Below are positions 12,791 to 25,307 of a stretch of 64,000 bases of DNA, one piece after another. Origin of the DNA: Datisca glomerata (Eukaryota > Streptophyta > Magnoliopsida > Cucurbitales > Datiscaceae); assembly GCA_003255025.1 (NCBI GenBank), contig QANY01013250.1:558001-622000 (forward strand), read 5' to 3'. The stretch's first letter is position 1. Every line of letters begins with the position of its first letter. A program made the position numbers and the translations under genes. The notes beneath the pieces are model-generated. The model was not told where the DNA came from. It made no database searches and saw only the letters and a list, made by a program, of their open reading frames with translations.

Positions 12791-14507
12791 ACCCCCCGGT
12801 GGAGGGGGAAGCAAAATTTTTGAAATTTTCCCCAAGGGGGCAGTATACTACATAAACCCTATAGTCGAGGCATTCTCAACGGAGGCAAAATTTTCCATGT
12901 ATTTTCTTAAGGGGGAACATGTTACAATCACTCTATAGTGAGGCATGTCTGATGGAAGTGAAATTTTCCATGTATTTTCCTAAGGGGGGAAGCATGTTAC
13001 ACGTACCTTATGACGAAGGCATGTTCAGCGGAGGCATGTCTAACGGAGGAAAAATTCTCAAATTTTTTATACAAGGGTGAGTAACTCACTCATTTGAAGA
13101 GAGAAGTCCAAATGAGAGAAAGACCGACTCTTACTAGTGCATGCGACCACTCCTTGACGGTCCGTGAAATCATGATCTATAAATAAAACAAAGACTTGGT
13201 TAGACCAAGGTGTATGTCAAGCATAGAAAAACGGCTAAGGCATTCCATCATTTAGTCACACGGTGACGCAACACCCGTGACTCCCACTCCCCCAAGCCGC
13301 CGCTTCACTCCCACTCCCACAACCGCTGCTGCACTCCCACTCCCCTAAGCTGTCGCTACACTCCACTCCTCCAAGCTGCCACTGCACTCCCCCATGCCGC
13401 CATCAAGGGTGCTTTTCACATCAGGACTGTGCCCAACACGAATAAGTCCCGCGTACCATCAACTCCCACAAGTCCATGTCGTGCATCACTCCCTCTAGCC
13501 AAGCTCCCCGCCTAGAGTGCCCCCATCACCAACCCGCCACCATGCTTTCTCCCTCCCTCGCGCGCCCAGCAGTACCGCCACCAAGCTCACTGCTTAGTGG
13601 CGGCATGGCAAGCTTCCATGACTGACCCCATTTCACAAAATTACAACTCCCAACAAATTCTCCAGCAAGCATTAATCGATTTACAGTAACGATTTCAAAC
13701 CCTAGCCAAAGGGAAAAGGGGGAAGAACACCTTGCCGGGAGCTTTGAATTATTTTTTTTTGCCAAAAATGTTGAAATATGCAACCCTTGTTCTTCAACCT
13801 TCAAGTTTGCCTAAGAAATATTTCAAAAAATTTGGAGGGAGAAAGAATTGATAATTTTGCCTTAATTCCCCTTAAATGAATTGGAGAAGGGGTAGGTAGA
13901 GCTTGTAATCCTTTTTATAGAGGGAGAAAGGAGTGGGGACTCCCACATAATTTCAAAAATCAAAGTTATTCTAATTTTCACCCCACAATTAATTTTTACA
14001 AAATTGACGGCCAAGCATGATTGGCCGCCATTGAACTTTAGTGGCGGCATTGCCAAGTATACTTGGATGCCGCCACGCCAGGCCGCCGCTGAGCCTCAGT
14101 GGCGGCATGCTGGCCAAGGCCATCTCGCGGACCAAACGCGCCTCGATTCTCCCCGTAGCAAGCATGCCGTCAGTCGAGCTCGATCATGCTCGACCTCACT
14201 TCTTCATATCGCCACTCGATTTGATTTCTCTTTTCAAAAGGGGGAGAAGGGAGTGGGGATTCCCAAAAAAATTCCAAAAATTTGAAATTTTTTCAAAATT
14301 TACCCCACAAAAATTTATCTTTATAACTTTGACCTCATGTAATATGGAAATGCCTACACCACAAAAAGGAGGCACATTGGTTACATCGGATCGATGCATC
14401 CCGCATACACCACGTAATGGAATGATTAAAGGATCAGAGACTTGATAATACAACTAATTACAACATTGAAGAAATTGTGTATAAGCCCGATCACTTCGCA
14501 CCGTGCT
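12791..14507 (+). other. Internal non-coding region of the LTR element
   Basis: There is no polymerase motif. Three GC-rich inverted segments of the form GCCGCC...GGCGGC lie near 13573-13605, 14026-14052 and 14082-14108. Two related segments (about 13915-14015 and 14233-14335) share a GAGTGGGGA(C/T)TCCCA core and flanking text, which indicates a local duplication. The short open frames here overlap on both strands and look fortuitous. Confidence 0.6.
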
Positions 14508-15534
14508 TGCACATGGGACTATATGTACATGAGGGTTGACGATCTCAACGTTATCTACCTGCAAAACACAACTATTACTGCATACTGGGAGTGTCTCCAC
14601 CAAGGACATACCATGAAGTGCCGTCACCCCACCCCTTGGGGTGCCGCCACTGAGGTACCCATGGGGTCGTCCCCATGGAAGCACCAGGGGGTGTCACCCC
14701 TACGGTAGCACCATTGATGTTACCCTCATGGGTGTACTATAGACGTGCCTGTATCACCCTCCGTAATGCTACTTGGAGACAAAGGTTACGCGCTTCAGAC
14801 AAGACACACCGCTACACTATATTAACGAGTCATTACATCATAAACCACCAGGTCAAGTGACAAAGACTTCGATGGACGTATGGTTGCCATAGAATGCTCG
14901 GGAGGTTATTGACTGGTAGGATTACGGGCGATGCTACTGTATTGGACGGGGGACATACCTCCTCAGTACGATGACTCTAGATATTGAGGGTGTGCTACCC
15001 TCCCACCTTGGAGAGGGGTTTGGTTTGATAGAACCTTTGTAAAGGAAGCGTTGGGTGAACACCGCCGTCGCGCCTCACCGGCTAGGTGTGCTCTCCCTAG
15101 ATCATGGTCGTTACACAAAGACCCATGTGGCACCACCCAATTGGCTCATGTGTAATCCTCCTTTTACTCACCTAAGCATGATCAATCACCTTAGGTGGCA
15201 CGATTTGATTGACGGGCTTGCAACTAATCAATGAATTAGTTGTAACGGTCCCCCCTCTTGTTGTTCACCTTTAAAATGATGATTCCTCCTTCGTTTGAGA
15301 GGAATGAAATTTTATAGAGAAACTCTCACTTTAGAGAGAGAAACTTACATTTCTAGAGTGAGAAACTTCCACTTCTAGAGAGAGAGAGCAAGCATTTGTC
15401 ACCACCATTGATTGTCTAGAGTGCTCTCCTTTCACCTCTCGGCGTCCTCCTTGATGTTCTCAGGCGTTGTTCTGGTCACGAGCTAGGACTATATCACTCC
15501 TACACCTCATCCACGTGACCCGTTTATATCTACA
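14508..15534 (+). repeat. 3' LTR of the non-autonomous element
   Basis: It aligns with the 5' LTR along its full length, with many substitutions and several small indels. It ends at about TTTATATCTACA. The following host bases (ATAAT) do not clearly match the bases before 10374. Confidence 0.85.
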
Positions 15535-17650
15535 ATAATCTAAGAAGTAATGAGTAATAATTTATTTTTGTTATGTTTGATATACGTTAACTAACTTTAC
15601 AAAAAAAATATTTTGACGTGTAATTTTAATATTAATTTTAAGTTTTATTAATATTCAAAATAAATTAATAATACTAGACTAAGTTTTTAAAAATTAATTT
15701 GAATTGAATTAATAAAATAAGAGAGATAATGAAAAAAAATTGACATTAAAATTTTTCAACATTGATTTTAATTAATTTTATTAATATTTAAAAACTTATC
15801 CTAAACTCAACTTTGATAAAGGTAATTTTAATTAGGTTAATAAAATAAGAGAGAAAAGTGAGAGATATAAATAAGAGAGAAAAGTGAGAGATATAAGTGA
15901 CTCTTGCACTATTTTATATGAGAGTATAAAAATATTGCATATTAGAATATTTTATAACTACATTGTAAATTAAAATTATTTATATTTTCTTCTATAATTC
16001 AATTGATTCAAAAGATTGTAAACTATAGTTATATGTACGTTAGAGTTATAATATAATTTAATAATTATTTCAAATAAATATAATAATTCAATTATAAGAA
16101 GATTATAAAAACAGATAGATCAAACCGAACAAATCTTTTAAGTGGGAAGCGAATATAAAATTTTAGACTTGTTGATATGGACAATGAGATAAAAAATTAT
16201 CTAAATGTCAAAACATGTGTAGAGGAGTACCGGATGACTCGGTAATGCAGGTGCACTGAATATTTTTCTGAGTTTGGGTATTACTGTATCCACTCCAAAT
16301 CTTGTTCAACCCTGAAATAATGATTATGATGAATACAAAACAGAGGAATAAAATAATTCTTCCCCAGTGTTGAATCACGTAGGTAGAGTGCATTTTTTGG
16401 GCAGATATCACATCTAAAGATTCTTATATACAGTTTTCTTTTTCCAAGTTTACAAATTAAGATCAAATATTAAACTTCATAGTATGGAGTTGATTTAAGT
16501 TGAGTTTAAAACGTTTCATCTAAAAATATTTCTATAATTTTAAAAAAATGCTACTATAAATCACCTATATATAACAAATATTATTACATGTAACATATTT
16601 TAATATGTAGAAGAAATTTTTCAAAAAATACATGCTGAAGTATTTTAAAAAATACATTTATATGCACATGAACATATTTTAAAATATATATACAAGAACT
16701 TCGTATACAGACGCATATAATATGATTATGAATTACGATAAATATTGTTTTAATGTATAAAAATATTTTCAGTCATAAACGTTCTCATTGAACTGTCGGA
16801 TAGAACCTATGGGGAACAATAGTAGGCCTTTTCCATTCGTTGTTAGCTGATACACTCTGATAAGGAACATTGGTGAATTGAGTGAAGGGTAAGAAAAGAT
16901 AGGCTGAATCAAATTTGACTCTGCCTAAATCTGGACGAAATTTAACCAATTGTAAAAGCAGCTACAACTTTTTTTTGACCTTTTCAAAATAGATATAGAC
17001 CATCCACATATGACTGGACGACTCTATGTAACTACGAGATTCGACCTAAATGTATACGTTGTATTTAACAATTTTACTTTACATCCCCTTTTTTCCATTT
17101 TCTCAAAAGGAAAAAAAACATTTCTTCCAAGATAAAGATCTTTTGGGCTTTAAGTTCATTAATGGGCCTTCTCATGGGCCATTATTGGCCGGGCCTGTTT
17201 TACAAACCCAAATAATGTCTCCAACACAGTGTCTACAGTATTCCTAAGCAAAGGAGAAGTTCCTTTTCCTTACTCCTGAAACCAAACTGTTGGAATGAAC
17301 TCTTCCATAAATTCTTCCCCTTCATCTAAACATTCATATCTTTCCAATGTTAAAATACAAGCAGGCATCTTCACCGTCGAATGAGCTCGATAAACGTGAC
17401 AAATGCATATTATTAAAGAGAGATAATTACAGTGAAAGTTATATGTTACAGTATCATCAGCTTACTGAGAGAGAGAGAACAACTTTATCTCGTATATTCT
17501 CTCGCTTTCATTTGCCTCCTGTATGATATACTCACATTACTGTAGAGAGACTGATGACCTTATTCCTCTACCAATATTAGTAAGGAGAAGCTTTAATTAA
17601 GAGAAAGGGGTGAGCTAAACCAACATTTTGAAATTCTTATATTTAAAATC
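15535..17650. other. AT-rich intergenic region, no gene recognised
   Basis: The first part (15595-15870) has loosely repeated ATTTTAATATTAATTTTAA-like words. A 27-bp tandem pair, AATAAGAGAGAAAAGTGAGA and following bases, lies at about 15840-15895. The 60-70 codon frames at 16208-16466 and 17050-17247 have no recognised domain. The end of the stretch lies just downstream of the SYT1 gene and includes its 3' untranslated region. Confidence 0.5.
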
Positions 17651-17754
17651 CAAACAGAGTCTTGAGGAAAAATATCATCAATTTACAGAAAATTCAAGTA
17701 AGGAACAAGATAAAACAAACTAATTTGGTTCAGCATTCAGAAACAAACCGGGGC

Positions 17755-20700
17755 TTACGACGAAGTTCTCCATTGCAGCTCAATTTGAACCTTTCCGTTC
17801 TTCGAATCGATCAGATTATATTTGGCATTGATTCTTTTGTTGGTAACAACATCAGACAGATTTATATCCACATATCCTAAAGTTTCCTGATTGCAATAAA
17901 CAGACAAAAAAATCCGATTTATAGTTTATTATCAATTACACACCAGACAGTAATAGACGGTTTTTAAATCTGTCATACCTTCGGATGAAGCAGCCCTATC
18001 CTCGAGGAGGCGCTGACTACTTCAACATGGATTTTGTGGTTCGTTGGTGGTTCCTCCAGCATAAATTGAAACTCCTCGTCCCACCTCGGATCTCGATTTT
18101 TCTTAACATGCTATGTAAGAAATGTGAAATGAAATGGTTATTTATAGCCATACATTTATTCAAACAATTATGCCTGAGTTTTTCACTCAGCCCGATCACT
18201 CCTTAAAACTTAAAACTTAATTTTTAGGGTGAAGAGAACTAAGTCCTTTTGACAGCACATCGGGAGAAAAACCAGACAATGTGAGACAACATTTCAATAG
18301 TTACTTAGGAGAAGCGGTTTTTGCTACAGTACCTTAGTTTTCCGCTCCTCCCCTTTGAAAAGCAGTCTTACGTAGGGGTTTGTGTGATACTTTCCTTCCA
18401 AATCTTCACCTTCGTGCACGATGACAACAAGCAAGCCACCACCGGTCGGTGTTCCTTCCGGAGCTTTTTCCACGCCATTCGAATCTCCATCGTCCTCAGG
18501 CTTTTGATCATCTTTAAAAGGCTTGTACAGCAATTCCAAGACAACCTGCCCTCTTGACTTCTCGTTTCTAACATCGTTTGGATCCATGTTTTTCAATACA
18601 TCAACGGTAAAAACTTTGGACTCCTCCGGTGTAAGCTCCTTCAATGGAATGACGTTCATTCCCATTTTGTCATGCTTTCCAACCTAAATAAACATTATCC
18701 GAATTTGAGAACTTAACCGATATATGATAGCCTTTGATTGTTAAAGACAAATTACCTTCTCCCAATCATACAATATAATCTCTAAGGCTTGAGATTCTGG
18801 GTCTTTAACAACTAGATTAAATTCTTCATTCCACTCGGGATTCAAATTACTGTGTTTTACTGTCGTTTTCTTCGAAGTAAGCTTGTCCTCGGTGAGCTTC
18901 AGTTTCACATACGGGTCTGATCCGCCAAACAGATCCTTCTTACTAAGCTTCATTGCCCTAACAACTTTCACATTCAGAATCCCGACAGGTTTTTTCATGG
19001 CTCTGTCAAAGTGGAACACAACAAGAAACATAAGTTATGAAATAAAAAGCTTTGAAAAAAAACATAAAGAGTTGAAACTTACTTTGCAGGATCCATTATT
19101 GGTACTTCTAGGGCCTTAGGCCACAGATACATATTTGCAACTTGATCTTTAATAAGCTCCTGGACGACGGGCAAATAAACATTATCAGCTTAATCAAATA
19201 TCAGAACTAGTTATTACGTATTCATTATTCTCGAGAGATTGACTGTTACCTGGACAAATCTATACAGGCCGGGAATTGACATGGCATCTGCTCCAAACAG
19301 TTTTAGACCAAAGTCAACGTGTGGCTGCAAATATCAGGACGGAAAATTATTCGGTGAAAAAGTTATTAATTTTAACAAATAAAAACAAAAATATTTTGCT
19401 TTAGATTTGACAAAAATCAAACGGCTGACAAGTGATGGATTTAGCGTTGGGACAAACCTTCTCCATGAGAGAGACGAAAATTTTAGCAAAACAAGGAAAT
19501 GTTGGAACCAGAGGCTTCAGAGTTATGCGTGGACAAGCAAACACTTGCAAATCAACGACCTGAAATGCTCTGCAGAAAATCAGTTCTGGTTTCCAGTATG
19601 CGTTATAGCAATTTTGTAACTCACCAAACTGTTTGGTTGAAAATTTTGCAACTAGACTCATATTTATAGTGCACTTTAGAACTAATGAAAATGAACAGAC
19701 ATACTTTAAATTAACAAAGGTACATTGATTCACAAATTATGCATCTCCAAATCAAAATGATGAAAATGAGTAGATATGTTCAATGTACGTGTGAGAAAAC
19801 GTGACAATGAATTAGAATGACAATACTGAAATAGAATTATACTACGGATAAATTTGTCCATAAAATGATTCTCAATCTCATTCCATGTGATTCTTGATAT
19901 ATCAATAATTATATGCACAAGCAAATACCTGAACGGTTGCCTTCAATCCGAATGCTTTAACTGCAATGGTGATGTTTGGATTTCCTGCCCATTTCATTGC
20001 CGGTTCCATAATTAGCTCCTTATCATCAGTTGTATAAACTTTCATTCCTACCGATTCAACCAAGAGAAGGAATTTAATTAGCATAAACAATGGGGATGTA
20101 ATCAATTACAAGATTTCATAACAAAATTGTGTAATGGTATCATTAGTGTTCTATGATCATTGTTATCAATTTCAGAACTAGAGTTGAATGTTCCACTGAT
20201 AAAAAAAGGGTTAAATTCAATTAATACCCATAAACTTTCAGGCTTTCAGCCATTGGCAATATGTACCCATAAACTTTAAAATGAGTAAGATTGCTCCACT
20301 AACTTTCCTAACAGCCAGAATCAGTCCTCCTCAGTTTGATAAACTAACTCCTTTAAATAAAACCAACTGATTCAGTAACCCCACATGATGCATAAAAAAC
20401 AACTCAAAATGACCATTCTGTAATTCCCCCAAATCACCAAAGTTAGGGCTTGAAGACCATCTCAGAAGACCAGCTTGAATGTTAACAGGGATGACTGAGG
20501 ACTATTTCTATATGCTTCTTGAAATTAAATACCCTGATTTCTCGTTGATTCGGATAAAACTAAGTAAAAGAAACTGTTTTCTGTTTATTATCAACTCAAA
20601 CAAGTTCTCTAAATGTAAAAAAATTTCCCATCGTAGAGAAATATATATTAGAAGTGGGAGTGTCAAGAATTCTCCATTGTCAAAATTGCATATTCAAATA

Positions 20701-22522
20701 AGTAATCAACAGGCACCCCAACTAAAGTTCTCCATCCAAAATCATGTGGCGGAGTGATGAATCTAACAAAATCAAAGTGCGAAATCGTGGAGGCTAATTG
20801 AAGAATGAGTGAGAAATAGTGGAGATTAACTAAAGAATGAGTTGAAATCGTGGAGGCTGATTAAAGAATGAGGGTGAAATCATACATCGTGTGTAATCCT
20901 GGAAAATGGGGTTGCAAAAACTAAAAACTTACAGTAGAGAATAGGTGGGGCTTTGGGGTTACCAATGACACGTGACCTTCAACAGAAATAGTATTGAGGC
21001 GTTCAAATTTTGATGGAAAGGAGTAATGTTACCTATTTTAAAACTCAGTGGAGTAAAATTACTCATTTCAAAGCTCATCAGTATAAATTGCAAAATAGTG
21101 AAAGTTTATGGGTATGGTTTGAATTTAACCCTAAAAAATGTTTCATCAGAAGAACATAGTCGTTAAGCTAAATCAACTAACTTAAACTGAATTACAGATG
21201 AGACTCTCAAGGTGGGAGAGAGAGAGAGAGTGAGTGAGTGAGTGAGTGAGTGAGTGAGTGAGTGAGTGAGTGAGTGAGAGAGAGAGAGGGAGATAGAGAG
21301 AGATAGAGAGAGAGTCTTTAAACCTTGAAAAGTTGGAGGTAAGGAGCCCAAGGTAAGTGTTTCAAATTCAACCGAATCAATTTTGTATTTTGGTATTTGC
21401 TCCGCAATAATAGGTTTTGCTATAGTCCTAGCAGTCTTGCAAATTGCCTAGAAATACATAGATAAGAAGTCAATAGAATCCCCCAATATTGATAGTTAAA
21501 AACCCAAACGACAGCATTGCTAGATTGCACAAACCTTGTCCAAGTAAGGCCACATATTTTCAACAAATTTGTTAAGCCAATCAACCTTCAAAATCAAAAG
21601 GTACAAAGTAACCTTGTTAATATTGCATAACAAATCATAAATTCAATATATGAACACAAATGCTAACATGGGATTTAAAAGATGAACATACGCGATCGTA
21701 ATCGGGGTTTTTCACCCACAAGGGTATTTCTGGCATCAGATTTTGCAATTTCTTCGAATCTTGCTCGACCAGAGGGCGAAATTCTGGATCCTGAAATATC
21801 AACAACCAAAAGTAAATAGATGCAAATGAAGAATACAAATTACAGAACAATCTCCCCCTTAATTGTGCTTCTAAGATTCTTTCTAGAATGAACGATGTTT
21901 CTTAATTTGCAGTATATATGCACCGAATTCTTTTGTTCCATTTCTTAATTAGGTAAACCTAAAAAAACCCAAAAACACGATTTCGCTTCATATACTTGCA
22001 CTAAGTAGAAACAGTGAGATTAGCATAAGAAGATGGTGAATCTCACACAGAAAACAGATCACCGTTTCCGTTCTTCATGTATTACAGTGCACAAAGAGAA
22101 GAAAAAAAAAGAACAAACAAGAAGAAAGTATAATGAACAATGTTGACTTTTTGCAGTATGCACCATATTCTATGGTTCCATTTCTTAATTGGGTAAACCT
22201 AAAAAGAACCTGAAACACAAGTTTGCTTCATATATTTACAGTAAGTAGAAACAGTAAGATTTAGCAGAAAAAATGGTACATCCCATACAGAAAACAGATC
22301 ACCATTTCCTTGTTCTTCATGTATTATTACAGTGAAAAAAAGAAAATTAACAATCAATAAGAGAATATAATATAAGAAACGGAATTAGTAAAGGCGGATA
22401 GAGAAGCTCACCTTAACATTAGTTGGCTGGAAGTAGATGAACATGTAGTACCCAATTACAAGCCCAACTGAAGTTCCCACCCCAAAACCACAAAAACCCA
22501 GTATACTGCTCAGAATACCCAT
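17755..22522 (-). CDS. SYT1: Synaptotagmin-1-like protein (plant SYT1 type), 12 exons
   Basis: Plant SYT1 tethers the endoplasmic reticulum to the plasma membrane and transfers lipids at contact sites. Exons, in coding order, are 22412-22522, 21692-21790, 21535-21585, 21324-21447, 19929-20047, 19458-19559, 19250-19324, 19083-19159, 18756-19002, 18333-18683, 17979-18110 and 17755-17886. All junctions are GT-AG and the frame is unbroken, giving 539 residues (Arabidopsis SYT1 has about 541). Residues 5-30 are a hydrophobic anchor. The SMP domain spans about 67-250. The C2A domain spans about 254-370 and keeps Ca-binding acidic residues (D276, D282, D332, D340). A Glu/Asp/Pro-rich linker follows, then the C2B domain at about 415-520. 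The C2B loop ends EDLEGKYHTNPYV and so lacks one Asp, which is usual for plant C2B. The ATG chosen begins MGILSS, the family start. Confidence 0.96.
20208..21131. mobile_element. Non-autonomous MULE-type MITE in SYT1 intron 4
   Basis: Both ends begin GGGTTAAATTCAA reading inward, and the terminal inverted repeat continues for about 100 bp. In the left arm the word TACCCATAAACTTT occurs twice, 39 bp apart. The right arm has one exact and one diverged copy. The flanks read ATAAAAAAA and TAAAAAATG, an A-rich and therefore weak candidate for a 9-bp target duplication. The 92-codon frame at 20479-20757 has no recognised domain. The element lies wholly in the intron, so SYT1 coding is unaffected. 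Confidence 0.75.
21214..21314. repeat. (GTGA)n / (GA)n microsatellite in SYT1 intron 4
   Basis: About 100 bp of GAGA, then roughly 13 GTGA units, then GAGA again. It ends about 10 bp from the 5' splice site after exon 4 (21323), so the transcript carries a pyrimidine-rich (TCAC)n tract just inside the donor site. Confidence 0.92.
21905..22335. repeat. Tandem duplication (about 245 bp apart) in SYT1 intron 1
   Basis: Segments 21911-22092 and 22155-22333 share CCATTTCTTAATT, GTAAACCTAAAAA, AAGTAGAAACAGT and CAGAAAACAGATCACC in the same order and spacing. Divergence is moderate. Confidence 0.8.
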
Positions 22523-23050
22523 CTTCAATCTCCTCTCAGAAACACAGTATACCTCAAATCTCAAACTCTTTTGCTTTTCCCTCCCCAAGATCAATCAGCA
22601 TAAATCATAGAAAGAAATGAAAGTATTTTCTAATTACAAGCTCTTTTAACCATGAAACTGTAGTGTAAAATAAATAAATCCCCAGAAAAATCTCTTTCGT
22701 TGTTCAAATTGGAAATTCACGATCTTCAGGTTGGGAAGAAAGAAACTGAAAAGGTAAACATTAACCCATTACTCCATTAGTGATGGATAAGATTAGGGGC
22801 GTTAGAAGAGTAATAAAGGAGGCATTTATTCTTGCTGGGAATCTCGCTTCCAATCACCAGAAGATCCACGCAACGGAATGAAAAAGAAAATTTTGAAGCG
22901 CGTGGAGTGCTTGGGACAGTGTCGGCAATGTCTGATGGGTCTCAGTGTCTGAACTCTACGCTATCGAAATTTTTCGAAAATTAACCCCTTTTAACGGTAG
23001 GAGAGGAAAAGAACCCCGTTACTTGCTGCTCCAGCCTCCAGCTACAGCGT
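22523..23050 (-). promoter_or_regulatory. 5' leader and promoter region of SYT1
   Basis: This is the non-coding stretch directly upstream of the SYT1 ATG. It is less AT-rich than the spacer beyond it. I see no TATA box placed well enough to fix a transcription start, so the limits are approximate. Confidence 0.4.
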
Positions 23051-24620
23051 TGAGATAACCGGCAGATTTAAAATGTATTTAATTTTTGAAGAATGGCTAC
23101 GAGAAGCATCACATACTCATAATTATTATAATTTACTTGTGTATTTAATCACATATTATTACGTGTAAAATATATATTCATAAAAAATAATATATTTTTT
23201 AAATTAATAATTTTATACCGATCAAGTAATAGATTAAATATCAATTGTCATCAAGTGAGATATCAATTGTTCATAGATTATTTTGATAAATTATTTAAAT
23301 GAGTTGTAAACATCTTATACAGTGCATGTTTAGTCTTACAACATATATGTTGACACATCATAGTAGTGTTGTTATTATTAATTTCCTCATTCTGAACACG
23401 AATCCCTAACATAAGAAAATGTGTTAAATAAATTAGGATTAACAGTCAGATATAAAAATGTACTCACCTGATTTATATCAAAATTTAGAGAAAAAAGGAT
23501 TAAAACAATGTTTTGTTTTTGTTTTGATACAGAAGTGCATGTCGGGTGCCTTTTTTTATAGTGTTCACATTACCAGTGCAATACACCTCACGTAATTATG
23601 TTAGGGTTAAAACTTAAATTGAATATATGAGTAAGTTTAATTGTAATAAACAGTTATGGAGACTCGAACCAATATCAAGAATATATGACGGTCAAATATT
23701 TGTTAGTATAAAAAATTGGTTGTAGGTCTTGGATGTTGATCTTTTGGGATTTCTCTTTTTTTTTTCTTGTATTTAAGTACTTTATTGCCGACAATTTTAT
23801 TGGGTAAGAAATTTCTTAAATTGACATTAATTTCTCTATCTTTTAGGAGTGAGAGAAACAATTTCGAGGTGTGAAAACCAACACTCATTTACTTGAAATA
23901 TAAAATAGAACAAGCTGTAATAAATAATCATCACAATTTTAAGGCTATTTCTTTATAAAACTAAAAAGTAGATCACATTTCATGTATGTTCAAACTTAAT
24001 TTTTTTGTCATATTTGTGCCAGCATGTGACTAATTGTTATATAAACTTTATTTTAAATAATATTCAATTATGTGGTTCATATCCTTTAATTTTCTGATCA
24101 TAGTAATAATAATAATTGGCTTTAAAGTTGTTGATAGCTACCCCACGTCAACTTTCCATATCCACTAGTCAAATTAATATCTCTCTACCCCTTTTGCCTT
24201 TTTTCCTCCTAAACAATGTGACACCAAAATCAGGAAAATTTAATAACCAACCTCAAATACATCACTACTTTTCTCTTGATAATCCCTAAGGGGCATTGAA
24301 CATAGTGAGAGTGAGTGAGATGGTGGGTGCGAGTTATTATCATCCAATCTTAGTTTAAGGGTTGTTTAGTATAAGCTAGAGATAAATGATTTTTGAAATT
24401 GAATTATTTAAATATGATTGTGTAAAAATAAGAGACTGAAAAAAATGAGATTACTGTGTTTGATCATACCATGTATTTTAAAAAATCATAGGAGAACTAT
24501 GATATTTGTTTCCAACTTTCCCACATTATCATTGGATTCATAGTGTGATGATGAGAAAAGAATGATAACTTAGAGAAAAAATACGTTTGAAATTCCTGAA
24601 AGAGAAAAATTTTCTATGAA
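23051..24620. other. AT-rich intergenic region, no gene recognised
   Basis: The 61-codon frame at 23703-23888 lacks any recognised domain. Nothing else is supported here. Confidence 0.5.
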
Positions 24621-24750
24621 GAGGATGTCTCTCTTTATAATCAATCAGTTATAAAAATAAATTCAATTCATATTTATATATTAAACATTAAAGAAAATGA
24701 GAAATTGACACTCGTTCACAGCTGATTGATTATAAAGAGTGAGACCCTCC
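24621..24750. repeat. Short hairpin (130 bp) MITE-like element
   Basis: GTCTCTCTTTATAATCAATC at the left pairs with GATTGATTATAAAGAGTGAG at the right, and both lie within 28-bp imperfect inverted arms. The interior is AT-rich. Confidence 0.65.
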
Positions 24751-25307
24751 TAACCAGTGAGAAACGAAGTTTAATTGGAATATGAAAACCTCCAATTTAG
24801 GAGGATTTGATTTTGTTCATCCTCCAAAAGATCCTAAGGAGATGTTAGGTATCACTTCTATCTCTTCCCATTTGCAAACAAACATGACTGAATATTTGAC
24901 TTGATTATTCTCCCTCATTTATCCTTCACCAAATAGAGAAAATATTATAAAGGATCTTTTGTAAAAGAAAAATACGATCATAGGACTCTCTTTGATTTTA
25001 ACGAAATTTAATTTTTTTTTACAGGGAAACACAACTGAGTTGCCTCTTTAGTTTAAAATTTTTTGATTAAAATTTGTGACTACTAGATCAGGGTCTAGCG
25101 AGCGTATCTAGATCAAGACCTAACAATAACTTTTTTGATAGATCAAGGTCTAGCACGACGACATTTTACTATTTTAGTCTTATTTTCTGTTAAAAATGTC
25201 TGATTTTATTAAAAAATCAAAAGGTCATAATTTCATTTTTTCACTCTCAAGAGTCTCTCTGAAGTAATTTCTCCACCATATAACCTAAGAACATCTTAGA
25301 CTCTAAG

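Larger units (their letters stand above)
10374..15534 (+). mobile_element. Non-autonomous LTR retrotransposon (LARD-like) filled with tandem repeats
   Basis: Two direct repeats of about 1.05 kb flank 3.05 kb of interior. Right after the first LTR the sequence TTTGGCGACTCCACTG resembles primer-binding-site regions of plant Ty3/gypsy elements. No gag, protease, reverse transcriptase, RNase H or integrase motif is present in any frame. The interior instead holds 60-bp and 24-bp tandem repeats in open frames and GC-rich inverted segments. The LTRs differ at many sites and by about 50 bp in length, so the insertion is not recent. No convincing target duplication or polypurine tract is seen, and the outer LTR edges are uncertain by tens of bases. 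Confidence 0.8.

Noticed and set aside
10374..15534. Complete autonomous gypsy element
   Set aside because: No polymerase motif exists in any frame between the LTRs.
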